NCBI GenBank assembly: GCA_963746885.1
Contig: CAVVDM010000006.1
Span: 434,001 to 498,000 of the forward strand
Reading direction: 5' to 3'
Source of the DNA: DATARH01 sp963746885
GTDB taxonomy: Bacteria > Pseudomonadota > Alphaproteobacteria > ATCC43930 > CGMCC-115725
Length of the DNA: 64,000 nucleotides
Both the position numbers and the translations under genes were made by a program. The notes beneath the pieces are model-generated. The model was not told where the DNA came from. It ran no database searches and saw only the letters and a program-made list of their open reading frames with translations. Shown here piece after piece: positions 1 through 9,396 of this stretch. Each line of letters begins with the position of its first letter. Position 1 is the stretch's first letter.

Positions 1-139
1 TGCCCGCGCTGCCGTTGGCGCCCATGTCGCCGCCGCCTTGCCGCAGCAGCAGGGCCCAGCTCGCCGCCGCCACCGCCAGCAGAAGCAGCAGCACGAGATT
101 GCGCTGAACCGACGGCGACTCGAGCGGGATGCGATGCAT
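1..139 (-). CDS. DUF2182 family membrane protein, N-terminal part (runs off the window)
   Basis: The minus strand reads from an ATG at 139 through a short charged N-terminus into a hydrophobic helix of about 20 residues rich in Leu and Ala, followed by a Gly-rich loop. The gene leaves the window at base 1. It lies directly downstream of a DUF1326 gene, and DUF2182 and DUF1326 genes are commonly neighbours in alphaproteobacteria. The DUF2182 call is therefore an inference from context plus the N-terminal membrane helix. Function is unknown. Confidence 0.55.
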   Translation of the reverse strand, partial: MHRIPLESPSVQRNLVLLLLLAVAAASWALLLRQGGGDMGANGSAG

Positions 140-170
140 CAGGGGCGTTCCCCAGGGCGCGGCGGGCCGG

Positions 171-791
171 CTAATTCGACCAGTTGATCGGCGCGTAGTG
201 GCCGTTGCGGCCGGAATTGTCCCAGCGCATGCCATAATCGGCAAAGGTGCTGCCAGCGCCGCCGACCGCCAGTGCGAGGCGGTCGGGCGCGACGGGATGG
301 CCGAGCGAGGCCCAGATCTCGCCGCCCGGATGCATCGTCGGCAGCGGCGCCACCGCCATCTGCATGATGCCGGGAATGTCCACCGAGCGGCTCTTGTCCC
401 GGATGGCATAGCGGATCGGCACCTTCTTGACCCCGAGATGGGTCGCGATCAGCGGCGCGAAGGCCGCCATCGGCCCGCCTTCGGCGCCGGTGAAGATGGC
501 GCCGAGGGCCGCGGTCTGCGCGTCGTCGGCACGCTCGTCGAGATAAGCGGCGACGGCCCAGTTGCCCTCCGCCATCGGGCCCGGTACATGCGCGACCAGC
601 GCGACGTTGAGCCCGTCGAGCGAGGTGGCGCCGTAGCTGCCCTTGTCGATGTGGAAGACGAGCGCGACATCGCACGTCCCCCGGCTCGGCCGCGCCGTCA
701 GCGGCGCTGCCGGCGAGGCCAGGCACGGGCACACCACGTCGCAGTTGCAGTTCTCGAAATAGTCGCCGCTCAGTTGCCACTGCGTCGCCAT
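171..791 (-). CDS. DUF1326 domain-containing protein
   Basis: A 206-residue protein that starts at the ATG at 791, seven codons inside the longest frame, because a GGAGG ribosome binding site lies just upstream. Near the N-terminus it has the Cys-rich motif CNCDVVCPC, typical of DUF1326, followed by alternating hydrophobic and charged segments and a conserved GGE/HPV region. No signal peptide or membrane helix is seen. DUF1326 has no established biochemical role; the Cys cluster suggests metal or redox binding (inference). It probably forms an operon with the DUF2182 gene 31 bases downstream. Confidence 0.85.
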   Translation of the reverse strand: MATQWQLSGDYFENCNCDVVCPCLASPAAPLTARPSRGTCDVALVFHIDKGSYGATSLDGLNVALVAHVPGPMAEGNWAVAAYLDERADDAQTAALGAIFTGAEGGPMAAFAPLIATHLGVKKVPIRYAIRDKSRSVDIPGIMQMAVAPLPTMHPGGEIWASLGHPVAPDRLALAVGGAGSTFADYGMRWDNSGRNGHYAPINWSN

Positions 792-882
792 CGCTGCCTC
801 CCTGCGGTGCACCGCGTTTCCGAAGTCGCTGGGCGAGTTTGGCTGGACCGCCTGCCCGCGGTCAACGCATCGCGAGGATAAC

Positions 883-2264
883 TCAACCCGCCTTGTGGAA
901 AGCAGCGCCGAGCCGGGCCATCAGCGGCACGAAATCGGGGAAGCTCGTCGCGATCGGCCGGGCATCGTCGATCTGCACCGCTTCGCGCGCGGCCAGCCCG
1001 AGCACCAGGAACGCCATCGCCATGCGGTGATCGAGCCGGGTCGCGATCGCCCCGCCGCCTTTGGGGGGGCCGGGCGGAGGATTGCCGTCGCCCTCGACGA
1101 TCAAATCGTCGCCCTTCGACCGTCACCGTGACGCCGCAGCGCGCCAGCCCCTCGGCGATGCCGGCGAGGCGGTCGCTTTCCTTGACCCGCAGCTCGGCCA
1201 GGCCGCGCATCACCGTGCGGCCGCGGGCGCAGGCGGCGGCGACCGCGAGCACCGGGTATTCGTCGATCATCGACGGCGCACGGCCGGGCGGGATGTCGGC
1301 GGCGGTGAGCGGCCCCGACCGCACCCTCAGATCGGCGACCGGCTCGCCGCCGGCCTCGCGCCGGTTTTCCAGCGTGATGTCGGCGCCCATCTCGGCGAGG
1401 CAGGCGAAGAGGCCGGCGCGCGACGGGTTGAGCCCGACATTGGCGATCGTCACGTCGGAGCCGGGCACGATCAGCGCGGCGACGACCGGGAAGGCGGCCG
1501 AGGACGGATCGCCCGGCACAGTAATCGGCGCCGCTACCAGCTCGGGCTGGCCGGTGACCGTGATCCGCCGGCCGCCGTGCGGCAGCGGCTCGATCGCGAT
1601 CTGCGCGCCGAAATGGCCGAGCATGCGCTCGGTATGGTCGCGGCTGGGCAGCGGCTCGATGACGCTCGTCTCGCCCGGCGTGTTGAGCCCGGCGAGCAAT
1701 ACCGCCGACTTGACCTGGGCCGACGGCACCGGCAGCCGGTAGACGATCGGCACCGGGCTCATCGCGCCGGTTACCGCAAGCGGCAGGCGGCCGCCTTCGC
1801 GGCTGTGAAACAACGCGCCGAAGCGCGACAGCGGCTCGATGACGCGGCCCATCGGGCGGCGGCGCAGCGAGGCGTCGCCGGTGACGAAGGCGGTGAACGG
1901 GTGGGTCGCCAGGATGCCGAGCAGCAGCCGCGCCGAGGTTCCCGAATTGCCGAGTCGAGCACATCCTCAGGCTCGCCGAGGCCGCCGAGACCGACGCCGT
2001 CGACCCGCCAGTGCCCGTCGCCGGCACGCTCGATGCCGGCGCCCATCGCCCGCAATCGCCGCCGCCGTCGCCAGCACGTCCTCGCCTTCGAGCAGCCCGG
2101 TGATCTCGGTGCGGCCGACCGCGAGCGCCCCGAACATCAGCGCGCGGTGCGAGATCGACTTGTCGCCCGGCACCGCGACTCGTGCCGGCGAGCGGCGCCG
2201 GCGGGCGGGCGGCGGCGAGCGGCGCCGGCAGCGGCGCGGCGGGGGGCGTGTGATCATCGGGCAT
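883..2264 (-). pseudogene. aroA: 3-phosphoshikimate 1-carboxyvinyltransferase (EPSP synthase), frame-broken
   Basis: AroA condenses shikimate-3-phosphate with phosphoenolpyruvate in the shikimate pathway. The full-length family can be followed from an ATG at 2264 to a TGA at 883, but only by switching frame about four times (near 2185, 2050, 1955 and 1105). Recognisable motifs in order are PGDKSISHRA (PEP-binding lysine), GEPEDVLD followed by an altered glycine-rich GNSGT site, PVPSAQVKSA, IDEYP and RVKESDR. Each break looks like a single missing or extra base. aroA is normally essential for aromatic amino acid synthesis, so sequence error is as likely as real decay. The usual alphaproteobacterial cmk-rpsA neighbours do not follow. 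Confidence 0.85.
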
Positions 2265-2478
2265 TGCAGCTGTCTCGCAGATCGGGGGGCTGTCTCGCAG
2301 ATCGCGGCCGGGCGCACTTGCCGGCAGCGGCATCGCCAGCCCATATGGCGCTGCCGGACGCCGCCCGTCAGGCATTTGCCTTTTGACAGGCCTGCGACGG
2401 CTGTGGCAATGGCGCCTGCGATGCCTCGGCACCGCGGCGAACCCGCCACCTGACACCGACGCAACAAGGAGCCGCCCG
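2265..2478. promoter_or_regulatory. Divergent promoter region between aroA and the TIGR02300 gene, with a 16-bp direct repeat
   Basis: This 214-base spacer separates two divergently read genes and must hold both promoters. A perfect 16-bp direct repeat (GCTGTCTCGCAGATCG) occurs at 2269-2284 and 2289-2304, just upstream of the aroA start. An AAGGAG ribosome binding site sits about nine bases before the TTG start at 2479. No clear -35/-10 pair was identified. Confidence 0.45.
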
Positions 2479-2847
2479 TTGGCCAAACCCGAATGGGGCA
2501 CCAAGCGCATCTGCCCGAGCTGCGGCACGCGCTACTACGATCTGCTGCGCGAGCCGGTGATCTGCCCGAAATGCAGCACGCCGTTCGATCCCGAGGCGTT
2601 CCTGCGGGCGCGCCGGGCGCGCCCGCGGCGCCGGTCGAGAAGGAGCTGGCGCCGGTCGGCGCCGAGGGCGTCGACGCCGACATCGAAACCGAGGACGCTC
2701 GAAGCCGCCGAGGAGGAAGAGGAGGGCGTGCCGCTCGAGGAGGGCGAGGAGGAGGACGAGGAGCTGATCGAGGACGCCTCCGAACTCGGCGAGGACGAGG
2801 ACGACATGGCCGAGGTCATCGACAACGTCGAGGAGGACGAGCCCTGA
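2479..2847 (+). CDS. TIGR02300 family acidic zinc-ribbon protein
   Basis: A small protein of about 122 residues starting at TTG 2479, chosen because AAGGAG lies just upstream and the family begins M-A-K-P-E. The N-terminus carries two CxxC knuckles (CPSCGTRYYDL and CPKC), forming a likely zinc ribbon. The C-terminus is almost entirely Glu and Asp. Between about 2605 and 2695 the expected family sequence (APAAPVEKELAPV) sits in a neighbouring frame, so two compensating single-base indels are likely. The role is unknown; it is conserved in alphaproteobacteria and commonly divergent from aroA. Confidence 0.85.
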   Translation: MAKPEWGTKRICPSCGTRYYDLLREPVICPKCSTPFDPEAFLRARRARPRRRSRRSWRRSAPRASTPTSKPRTLEAAEEEEEGVPLEEGEEEDEELIEDASELGEDEDDMAEVIDNVEEDEP

Positions 2848-2945
2848 GCGGCAGCCGCACCGGGTTCGGGTCGCGGCGATTTTCCGCTTGCTGCGGCGGC
2901 CGGTCATTCCTAAGTTCCGCAGCCAGGCGTAGCGGCAGTTGCGCG

Positions 2946-3059
<114 letters not shown>

Positions 3060-3063
3060 TGCG

Positions 3064-4083
3064 TTACGTGTTGCCGGATGTTGCCAGATTTTCCGGCGCG
3101 TTCTCCGACCAGAGCGGCAGGTTGATTGCCGCGTCTCGCAAAGTCTCGTCGGTTGTCTGAACATAGTGCTGGTCGGTCATCCGCGATCCCGCCGAATGTC
3201 CCAAAAGGGATTGGACTATTCGAGGGTGGACGCGGCGAGCAGCCAACCAGCTCGCGTTCGCCTTCCGAAGCACATGGGGGGTGATCCGCATGGGCTTCCC
3301 GTTCCGTTCCAAGCCGGCGGCCTTCACGGCGGACGCGAGCGCTCGCTTGAAGTCCGTCATTGGCTTGTCGAGCCTGCGCCCCGGAAAGACGGTACCTTGG
3401 GTGCGCGAGGTTGGGTCCGCAACGCTGCTAGCAACCCCTCGCTGAGCGGAACCCGACGATGTGACGACGCGGTTTTCGGGGTCCAGCCGTCTCGCGGTTC
3501 GATGCGGGCGAAGCCGTTCGCCTCATCGATGGCCGCCCAGGTGAGGTTCAGAGCCTCACCCCGGCGGCACCCCGTCTCAGCTAAGAATGCGAGCAACCCG
3601 CGCAGTCGGGGAACGGCCGCCTCGATTAGTCGCACCATCTCAGGCCTCGATCGGGATTTCCACGTTTCGGGGAGTTTGCCGGATGCGCTCGACTTCCGGC
3701 ACGCTCGGGATCGCGCCCCGCTTTCTTCCTTCCTTGAGAATGTGCTTTAGCGTCCCGATCTCGCTGTTGATTGTGGCGGGACGCCGCTGTAGCCGGCGGC
3801 GGTGCGCCTGATATTCCAGCACTCGCGTCTCGTCGATTTCCGATACTGGCACGTCACCGAAGTAGGTGAGCAAGGGCTTGAGCCGGTAAAGGTCCGCGTC
3901 CAAGCTGCTCGCCTTCTTGTTGCCCGCCTCGACCCGGAGGCGTTGCTTATCAAGCCACAGGCCGGAGAGTTCTTTGAGAGCGAGCGTACCGGCCGCTGGC
4001 TGTGACGCGGGGAAACCCGCTATCGACACCCTGCGATTGACTTCGCGGGCCGTCTGTTTCCTCAGCCTGTCTTCGACTGTCAA
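3064..4083 (-). pseudogene. Tyrosine-type site-specific integrase (two frame breaks)
   Basis: The protein of about 338 residues is read in three segments: N-terminal 4083-3640, middle 3638-3357 and C-terminal 3360-3064. The N-terminal part is a SAM-like core-binding domain. The catalytic part keeps all key residues: Arg in TGCRRGEAL, HVLRK, LLGHSAG and the nucleophile region DQHYVQT. The breaks lie at about 3640, where removing one T in GCCTGAG restores the frame, and about 3357. It would excise and integrate island A at the adjacent tRNA-Ala. It is either a recent pseudogene or intact with sequence errors. Confidence 0.8.
3069..3085 (+). repeat. Candidate integrase arm site, left end of island A
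   Basis: TGTTGCC occurs at 3069-3075 and again at 3079-3085, a 10-base period, overlapping the last codons of the integrase. The same pair with the same period occurs at the other end of the island. Phased short repeats near both attachment sites are typical of arm-type integrase binding sites; the assignment is inferred. Confidence 0.5.
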
Positions 4084-4205
4084 ATAACATCCGCTTCCGC
4101 CGTCCGGCTAGTTTGGCCGGAACGTCGAGACACCACCTTCCGGTGGGAACGCCGTCCCGGACGTGTGGCCGGAGGGTGAGTTGTCTACTTTCTTTCGCGA
4201 AGTCG

Positions 4206-4685
4206 TCATGACGTTCTCCGTCGTTGACGCTCCCGCGCTCTATCCGCTGGCGACCCTAGCACCTTCGCGATGGCCCCATTGATCAAAAGCTCCGCGTTTA
4301 GGGTGGGCCGGCACAGCGACCGCACATAGGCCATCACGTCATTCCGCAGGTAGAGCCGGTGCCGACCCGGACCCGGATAGGCGGGGAGCTGGTCGCGCGG
4401 GATGCGGCGCGCGGTATCGACCGTGCATCGGAGAATGCTCGCCACGTCCTCGACCGCCAGAATGTCGTCATCGGCTCTGATATGCGGGTCAGCCTTGCTG
4501 CTGAGCCCAGCTCCGCTGTTCGGCAAACGTTTGCCGAGGGTCGATTGCGGCCTCGGCTTCACCGGTATCGGCCGAAGCGGACCCGTTCCGTGACGAATGA
4601 TGCCCTTTCGGTCGGGCGGGACATTTCCCGACCCCGGGGGTGTCGCACGCGGTGGGGCGGGCGTGGCAAACTCGCTGATCATCAT
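4206..4685 (-). CDS. Helix-turn-helix (excisionase/AlpA-like) protein
   Basis: A 159-residue protein beginning at the ATG at 4685, which overlaps the stop of the upstream gene (ATGA), so translation is probably coupled. The first 75 or so residues are Pro-rich and low complexity. Residues of about 80-130 (ILAVEDVASILRC, then a Lys/Arg-rich wing and LRNDVMAYV) resemble the winged-helix HTH_17/excisionase family. Beside an integrase, such proteins usually direct excision or regulate the island. Confidence 0.6.
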   Translation of the reverse strand: MMISEFATPAPPRATPPGSGNVPPDRKGIIRHGTGPLRPIPVKPRPQSTLGKRLPNSGAGLSSKADPHIRADDDILAVEDVASILRCTVDTARRIPRDQLPAYPGPGRHRLYLRNDVMAYVRSLCRPTLNAELLINGAIAKVLGSPADRARERQRRRTS

Positions 4686-5632
4686 TCCCCGACCCCGCGC
4701 ATAAGCTGCTGCCACCGGCCATCGAGCGCCCGTAAGCTCCGCAGCGCGCGCCGATAGCGATCCGCGGCGACATAGATCCCTGGCGACGAGCGATGCAGCA
4801 CGCCCGCATGTTGCAGCCGCAGCAACGCGGGCAGGACGAGCGTCCGCGAAGTCAGCCGACCTTCGAGGATCAGCACCCGGTAGGCCCGTTCCAACTCGGC
4901 GGGCGTGTGCCGGCTCAGAACGGCGGCCGTCCCTGCCATCAACTCGAAAACCGACCCGTGGTCTCCCGGCTCCGGCGCATCGCCACGGATCGCGTTGAAC
5001 TCCGGCAAGACGCGAGTGACGAGCCGGTCGATCAAAGCGACAAACTGGTCTTCACCGCGAAACTCTCGCGGATCATCGGGGCAGGGATAGCCCGTATCCG
5101 CGCAGATCGCCTCCCGCTCTCTGGCGTTCACCGCCAAGAGCGTTCGCAACCCTATGCCGGTGGCGCTGAACTCTAACCGCAACCGTTCGCCCGTCTTCTC
5201 GTAGGCTTTCATGCACTGTCCGACGGCGCGGTATCCACGGAGCATGTTTGCGTCGTGGGTCAGTTCGGCATAGCCGTTCGCCGTGGCACCGTACTTCACG
5301 GCCACAATCCGATTGAACCGTTCGCGGAACCGCGGGGCCAACCGCCGCAACCGATAATGGGAACAAGTCGTGGCGAGATCGGTGCACAGCTCGACCGAGG
5401 ACAACTTCATCGCAAGCAACGGGGCGTAACCGCTGAACGGCCCCTCGGTCACGAGGCGGGTCGCGATCTCCTCGATTTGGGGCTCGATGATGGTGATCCG
5501 TTCCCACAGGTGGTCGAGCACTCGCGGGCGGGTGTTGGCGTCAACCTGATCGCGGTGCAACCAGTTATTGGCAATGCGGCTGCTGGCGCTCCCGTTGCGG
5601 TATGGGCGGCTCCTCTCTCCGCGATAGTCCAA
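4682..5632 (-). CDS. Hypothetical island protein with winged-helix-like C-terminus
   Basis: This 316-residue protein has no family I recognise. It is largely helical, with no signal peptide or membrane segment. The last 60 residues (LTSRTLVLPALLRLQHAG followed by a Tyr-Arg-rich strand) look like a winged helix, so DNA binding is possible. Its 4-bp overlap with the HTH gene and position two genes from the integrase suggest a replication, regulation or maintenance role (inference). Confidence 0.6.
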   Translation of the reverse strand: MDYRGERSRPYRNGSASSRIANNWLHRDQVDANTRPRVLDHLWERITIIEPQIEEIATRLVTEGPFSGYAPLLAMKLSSVELCTDLATTCSHYRLRRLAPRFRERFNRIVAVKYGATANGYAELTHDANMLRGYRAVGQCMKAYEKTGERLRLEFSATGIGLRTLLAVNAREREAICADTGYPCPDDPREFRGEDQFVALIDRLVTRVLPEFNAIRGDAPEPGDHGSVFELMAGTAAVLSRHTPAELERAYRVLILEGRLTSRTLVLPALLRLQHAGVLHRSSPGIYVAADRYRRALRSLRALDGRWQQLMRGVGE

Positions 5633-6114
5633 AGTATCGCCGCGGAGGTCGGCGAGCGGGCTGAACTGCGCGGTGAAGCTCGCAGTCCGCGCCCTGACGT
5701 TAAAGCTGGCCCCGACATAAACCGGACGAGCAAACGCCGGATGCGTGGAGTTACGGCCCGGAGACGTTTTCTACTAGGCTGGGTAAACCCGCTGGCTCGG
5801 AGCAAGCTGGTGAAGGTCGCGACCGACGCCAAGGGCGCTACGTTATATTTGAAGGTAACCCAAATACTGTCTGGGTATATATGCTCCTGTGTCAACATAT
5901 CCCCCATAACGGAAGCTTGTGCATTCGGCAACGGCATAACTTTCCTCCTATCCCATTTCGCATGCGCAGTTAAATAAAGAATAACCACCCATGACATAGA
6001 CACGGCGCTGCATGCAGAAGCGAAATTCGCTTCACCATGTGTGTCTATTATTTAGATTTTTTGTCGGCGGTCGATGGACGGAAGCTTGTTTTCCCTAAGG
6101 AAACGTCTACCGCA
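5633..6114. other. Intergenic, AT-richer stretch with no supported gene
   Basis: The spacer is 482 bases between two minus-strand genes. It should carry the promoter of the gene ending at 4682, and the A/T-rich part at 5830-6060 is the best candidate. A minus-strand frame from 6003 runs through it, but its composition turns to arginine/serine-rich shadow sequence once it overlaps the neighbouring gene, so I do not call it. Confidence 0.4.
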
Positions 6115-6765
6115 TTAGGAGAGACGCCGCAGGCCCCGTGGACGATTTGTTGTTCTACGCAAGAAAACGTCCACCTTCGCGATGGCGGCCATGGCGAGCG
6201 CCTCTAAATTCACCTCTCCGCTGCCGGCGAGCTTCGGCCGCATCCGACTGACCCGATTGCGGGTCCCGTCAATGCACTTGTCGAACCCTTCCTCGATCTG
6301 GGTCGGACCGAGCGGGTGATCTAATGCGCTTCGTGGTACGAGTTGGTTCGCGAATGGTCTCAATAGGGCTTGGCTGATTTGGGGTACACCTAGCCGCGTG
6401 CAGTAACCGAGGAGGAGCAACGCTTCGAGCTGACCTAAGGCATGCTTCTCGTTCGTCTCGTGCCGGAGTTGGGCGATTTGAGGGCTGCGCGACAGTGTGA
6501 AAATATATTGCAGCCGTCCATGAGCCTCGCGCAGAAGGCCGGCGTTAGCCGATGAGCGGCAAGCGTAAACACCCACTAGCAACGCGCGGATTAGATCGCG
6601 GCTACCACCGCCTCTAATAACGCGTTTAGCCTCCGGAAAGAGCAGCACCAACCGCAGCAACGCCGGGAACGCGGGCGATACACGCTCAATGAGGTCGGGG
6701 TCGTCGGGGTCCCATTCCTCTCGGTAAGGGACGACCCTGATGACAGGTCGTTGGGATCTTGGCAC
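6115..6765 (-). CDS. Hypothetical protein
   Basis: A 216-residue protein with no recognised family. It starts with a short basic, Pro/Asp-rich segment, then is predominantly helical with many Leu/Ala (LLRLVLLFPEAKRVI, QLEALLLLGYCTRLG), but no segment is clearly transmembrane. The C-terminus is Arg-rich. It lies between the HTH pair and the restriction-modification remnants on the same strand. A short hairpin (CTCCAAA/TTTGGAG, 6821-6838) lies upstream of its start. Confidence 0.5.
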   Translation of the reverse strand: MPRSQRPVIRVVPYREEWDPDDPDLIERVSPAFPALLRLVLLFPEAKRVIRGGGSRDLIRALLVGVYACRSSANAGLLREAHGRLQYIFTLSRSPQIAQLRHETNEKHALGQLEALLLLGYCTRLGVPQISQALLRPFANQLVPRSALDHPLGPTQIEEGFDKCIDGTRNRVSRMRPKLAGSGEVNLEALAMAAIAKVDVFLRRTTNRPRGLRRLS

Positions 6766-7011
6766 GTTGCACGCTCGGACGAAATAATCCGAGAACTAGT
6801 ACCTCGCATCCAATTTTTTTCTCCAAATTTTTTTGGAGGGTAGCAGTGGGGAGGGGGTCTCCGACAAGGCTTGGTTTAGCGAGTATCGTCACCCCGGTTA
6901 TGGCAGGATTTTAAAAAATTCGCCGCATCCCAAAAATAAAGATCGCTCTCGTCAGTTTCGTCATATAGCTCGTTGAATTAGAACTGATTAGATCGGGTGT
7001 CCATGTTTTGA

Positions 7012-7657
7012 CTATACATTACGCTCAATTAATTTATGCACTGTAGGAAGGTGTTTTATTATTGCATTGGGTTCATATGGCTTCCCAAGGAAGCCAGAGG
7101 GTCCATCGACCTCCCTGACGGCATTCGATATTTTATACCAAAAAATCGGAGCTAAATTGTCGAATCTTATCTTCCGACATCTCTCTTGAATGCTGGCGTG
7201 CAGGGGGTATACGACGTGTTTCCCATGCTTTCGTCGTGACAAACAGACATCTCCGACGACAATGGCAAGGCGACCTCCCGGCACAAGAAGACGATAAAGA
7301 CGCCGCCACACGTGATCTAACTCGTTCAAAAAACAGTCATAATCTTCTACGGCACCAAGCTGGTCCTTAGAGGGATTATATTGTTTTAGCGTCCAATAAG
7401 GGGGTGACGTTACCACGAGATGAACGGAATTATCGGGGATATCATCTAGATGACGGCTGTCTCCCAGCGTTAGAGCGTGGAACGTCCGAAGTCGCTTAAC
7501 CGCTTGTTCTGCAAGCGATGAAAGGGAGGCGTCTCGCGCTATCGTCGGTATTGCCCTCTGTCCTAAATCACGAAATACCTTATCGAGCTTCGGTTGAAGG
7601 TATTCCGGCAAGGAGCTTTTGAGCGAACCGCATTGGTTTAAGAAATCTTCAATTTTT
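7012..7657 (-). pseudogene. DNA methyltransferase (N4-cytosine type, TSPPYW), truncated at both ends
   Basis: The frame enters from the IS110 element at about 7657 and ends at 7012. It contains the catalytic motif TSPPYW, preceded by the usual LGDSRHLDDIPDNSV, and later FWYKISNA and GKPYEPNAIIK. TSPPY is typical of N4-cytosine, beta-type methyltransferases. After PNAIIK the family pattern is lost and the frame stops, so the AdoMet-binding FxGxGT motif expected at the C-terminus is missing. The 5' end is cut by the IS, and a plausible 5' piece lies beyond it at 9229-9390. The enzyme is probably inactive. Confidence 0.75.
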
Positions 7658-7788
7658 AGACCAGATGTCCGTTGAGGCGATCGCCGGTTGAGGCGGCCCG
7701 CCTCGAAGTGTCGAGTAAGGCGTTTTGCAACGCTACGGGGGTTGCTCCGGCGACGGAGCCTATCCCCAGGCACTGAACGAGGCGGACC

Positions 7789-8898
7789 ATGACGGATGTT
7801 ACGCTTTTCGTCGGCTTGGACGTACACAAGAAGACGATCTCTGTGGCGATGGTGGAAGCGGCCGCGGGCGCAGAGGTACGCTTCTACGGCACGATCACCA
7901 ACACGCCGGACACGATCCGCGGCTTATGCAAGAAGCTGACGAAAGATGGGCAGCAGCTGCATTTCTGCTATGAGGCAGGGCCGTGCGGGTATGGCGTGCA
8001 GCGTCAACTGACGCGGCTGGGACACCGTTGCGATGTGGTGGCGCCGGCGCTGATCCCGCGCAAGGTCGGCGACAAGGTGAAGACCGATCGGCGCGACGCG
8101 ATGATGCTGGCCCAGACGTTGCGCGCCGGCCAACTGACGGCGGTGTGGGTGCCAGATGAGGCGCACGAAGCGATGCGCGATCTGGTGCGGCTGCGGGCGC
8201 AAGCGATGCGCGATCTGCGCAAGGCGCGCCAACAGCTGTTGAGCTTCCTGCTGCGCCACGGCCTGGTCTCGCCGTACGGACATTGGACCAAGATGCATCG
8301 GCGCTGGCTGGGCGAACTGGTCTTTGCCCATCCGGCGCAGCATTTGGCGCACGAGGAGATGTTGCAACGGATCGAGCGGGCCGAGGCGCTGTGCGACCGG
8401 CTGAAGGGAGCGATCATCGGGCTGGTGCCGCAATGGTCTCTCGCGCCCGTGGTGCAGGCGATCCAGGCGTTGCGCGGCGTCTCGCTGATCGTCGCTTCGG
8501 TGATCGTTGCCGAGGTCGGCTGTTTCAGCCGGTTCGACAACCCACGCCAGTTGATGGCCTATCTCGGGCTGAACCCCTCGGAGCATTCGAGCGGCGCCAC
8601 GATCCGGCGCGGCGCCATCACCAAGACCGGCAATGCGTTGGCACGGACCTGCCTGGTCGAAGCGGCCTGGACCTACCGCTTTCCGGCCCGCGTGACACAG
8701 ATCATTCGCGACCGGCTCGTGGGTTTACCTGAGCCGATCCGCAACGTGGCCTGGAAGGCGCAGGTGAGACTTTCAGCGCGGTATCGCAAGCTGGTCGCCG
8801 CCGGCAAGCCGACACCCAAGGTGGTCGTGGCAATCGCGCGTGAACTGGTCGGCTTCATCTGGGCGATTGCCCGTATGGTGGAGCCGAAATTCGCCTGA
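7789..8898 (+). CDS. IS110-family transposase (DEDD recombinase)
   Basis: An intact protein of 369 residues. The N-terminal RuvC-like DEDD domain begins VGLDVHKKTISVA (first Asp), with FCYEAGPCGYG (Glu) and KTDRRDA (Asp pair). A helical linker of about 60 residues follows, then a Transposase_20 domain with the LRGVSLIVAS helix-hairpin-helix, YLGLNPSEHSSG and a conserved serine region (ITKTGNALAR). IS110 enzymes recombine DNA using an RNA guide made by the element. This copy looks functional. Confidence 0.93.
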   Translation: MTDVTLFVGLDVHKKTISVAMVEAAAGAEVRFYGTITNTPDTIRGLCKKLTKDGQQLHFCYEAGPCGYGVQRQLTRLGHRCDVVAPALIPRKVGDKVKTDRRDAMMLAQTLRAGQLTAVWVPDEAHEAMRDLVRLRAQAMRDLRKARQQLLSFLLRHGLVSPYGHWTKMHRRWLGELVFAHPAQHLAHEEMLQRIERAEALCDRLKGAIIGLVPQWSLAPVVQAIQALRGVSLIVASVIVAEVGCFSRFDNPRQLMAYLGLNPSEHSSGATIRRGAITKTGNALARTCLVEAAWTYRFPARVTQIIRDRLVGLPEPIRNVAWKAQVRLSARYRKLVAAGKPTPKVVVAIARELVGFIWAIARMVEPKFA

Positions 8899-9228
8899 CA
8901 GCGACGCTGCAAAAAGGGCTTGGCTAGCAAGGAGGTGACGCGGCGACATTGAGGACTATCTTCGGCGCCCAGTGCGGACGGCAGGATGAGGAGGTTGGGG
9001 AACCCTCGATCCGGGTTGGAGCAGGCTCCACAGCCGACGCACGTTCGTTAGACAGAGGAAGCCCCGCGACGAACCTTGGTCATGCGGTACCAACCCGCGG
9101 ATAAGAGCCAGATCAACCGTCGTCCATGCTTCCTGCCGTCCGCATTGGGCACTGATATAACCAAGTATCACCTGAAAAACAGGTCGCAGACACTTGCCCT
9201 GATCTTGACATCACGGACATAAGAGCCC
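8899..9228 (+). ncRNA. Candidate IS110/IS1111 guide RNA region (non-coding right end)
   Basis: These 330 non-coding bases follow the transposase and match copy 2 (47919-48248) at all but one position that I could see, while the transposase 5' regions differ at about one base in twenty. GC-rich self-complementary blocks are visible (for example around 8985-9060). In the IS1111 group the guide (seek/bridge) RNA is made from this end. The exact transcript ends and loops were not determined. Confidence 0.45.
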
Positions 9229-9390
9229 GATATCTTCCAACACCATAGCCAAAACCGCCGAACCGAGTTTTAGGTGAGAGAACCCTATCAGCTTCGCCGG
9301 CTCAAGTCGCTCCAAAGCGACCGCGCCAGTCTGCCTTGATTTGGCTAGGCGATGACCCAAAATATCGAGACCTGCACGAGAGGGAACGGA
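9229..9390 (-). pseudogene. Probable 5' fragment of the split DNA methyltransferase
   Basis: On the minus strand an open frame of about 50 codons (…LDILGHRLAKSRQTG … VLAMVLEDIG) runs into the right end of the IS. Joined across the IS, it would continue into KIEDFLNQCG of the fragment at 7657. That gives a sensible N-terminal region for a methyltransferase read divergently from the endonuclease. No family motif lies in this piece, so the call rests on position and frame only. Confidence 0.4.
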
Positions 9391-9396
9391 GGGCAC

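Larger units (their letters stand above)
7658..9228 (+). mobile_element. IS110-family insertion sequence, copy 1 (IS1111-like layout)
   Basis: The limits come from comparison with copy 2 at 46674-48248; the shared sequence begins near TTTAGACCAG and ends near CATAAGAGCCC. ATGTCCGT at 7665-7672 is inverted at 9213-9220. There are 131 non-coding bases before the transposase and about 330 after it, the long-right-end layout of the IS1111 group. The IS separates the methyltransferase fragment from its presumed 5' end. Confidence 0.8.

Noticed and set aside
1061..2386. Long plus-strand frame across aroA
   Set aside because: It is an Arg/Ala/Gly-rich mirror of the aroA codons, with no ribosome binding site and no family motif.
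5449..6003. 184-codon minus-strand frame
   Set aside because: Only the first 90 codons are free of overlap and they lack family resemblance; the rest is a shadow of the gene at 4682-5632.
6821..6838. Hairpin CTCCAAA/TTTGGAG as a terminator
   Set aside because: The T-run precedes rather than follows the stem on the plus strand, and the minus strand has A after it, so it does not fit a Rho-independent terminator.
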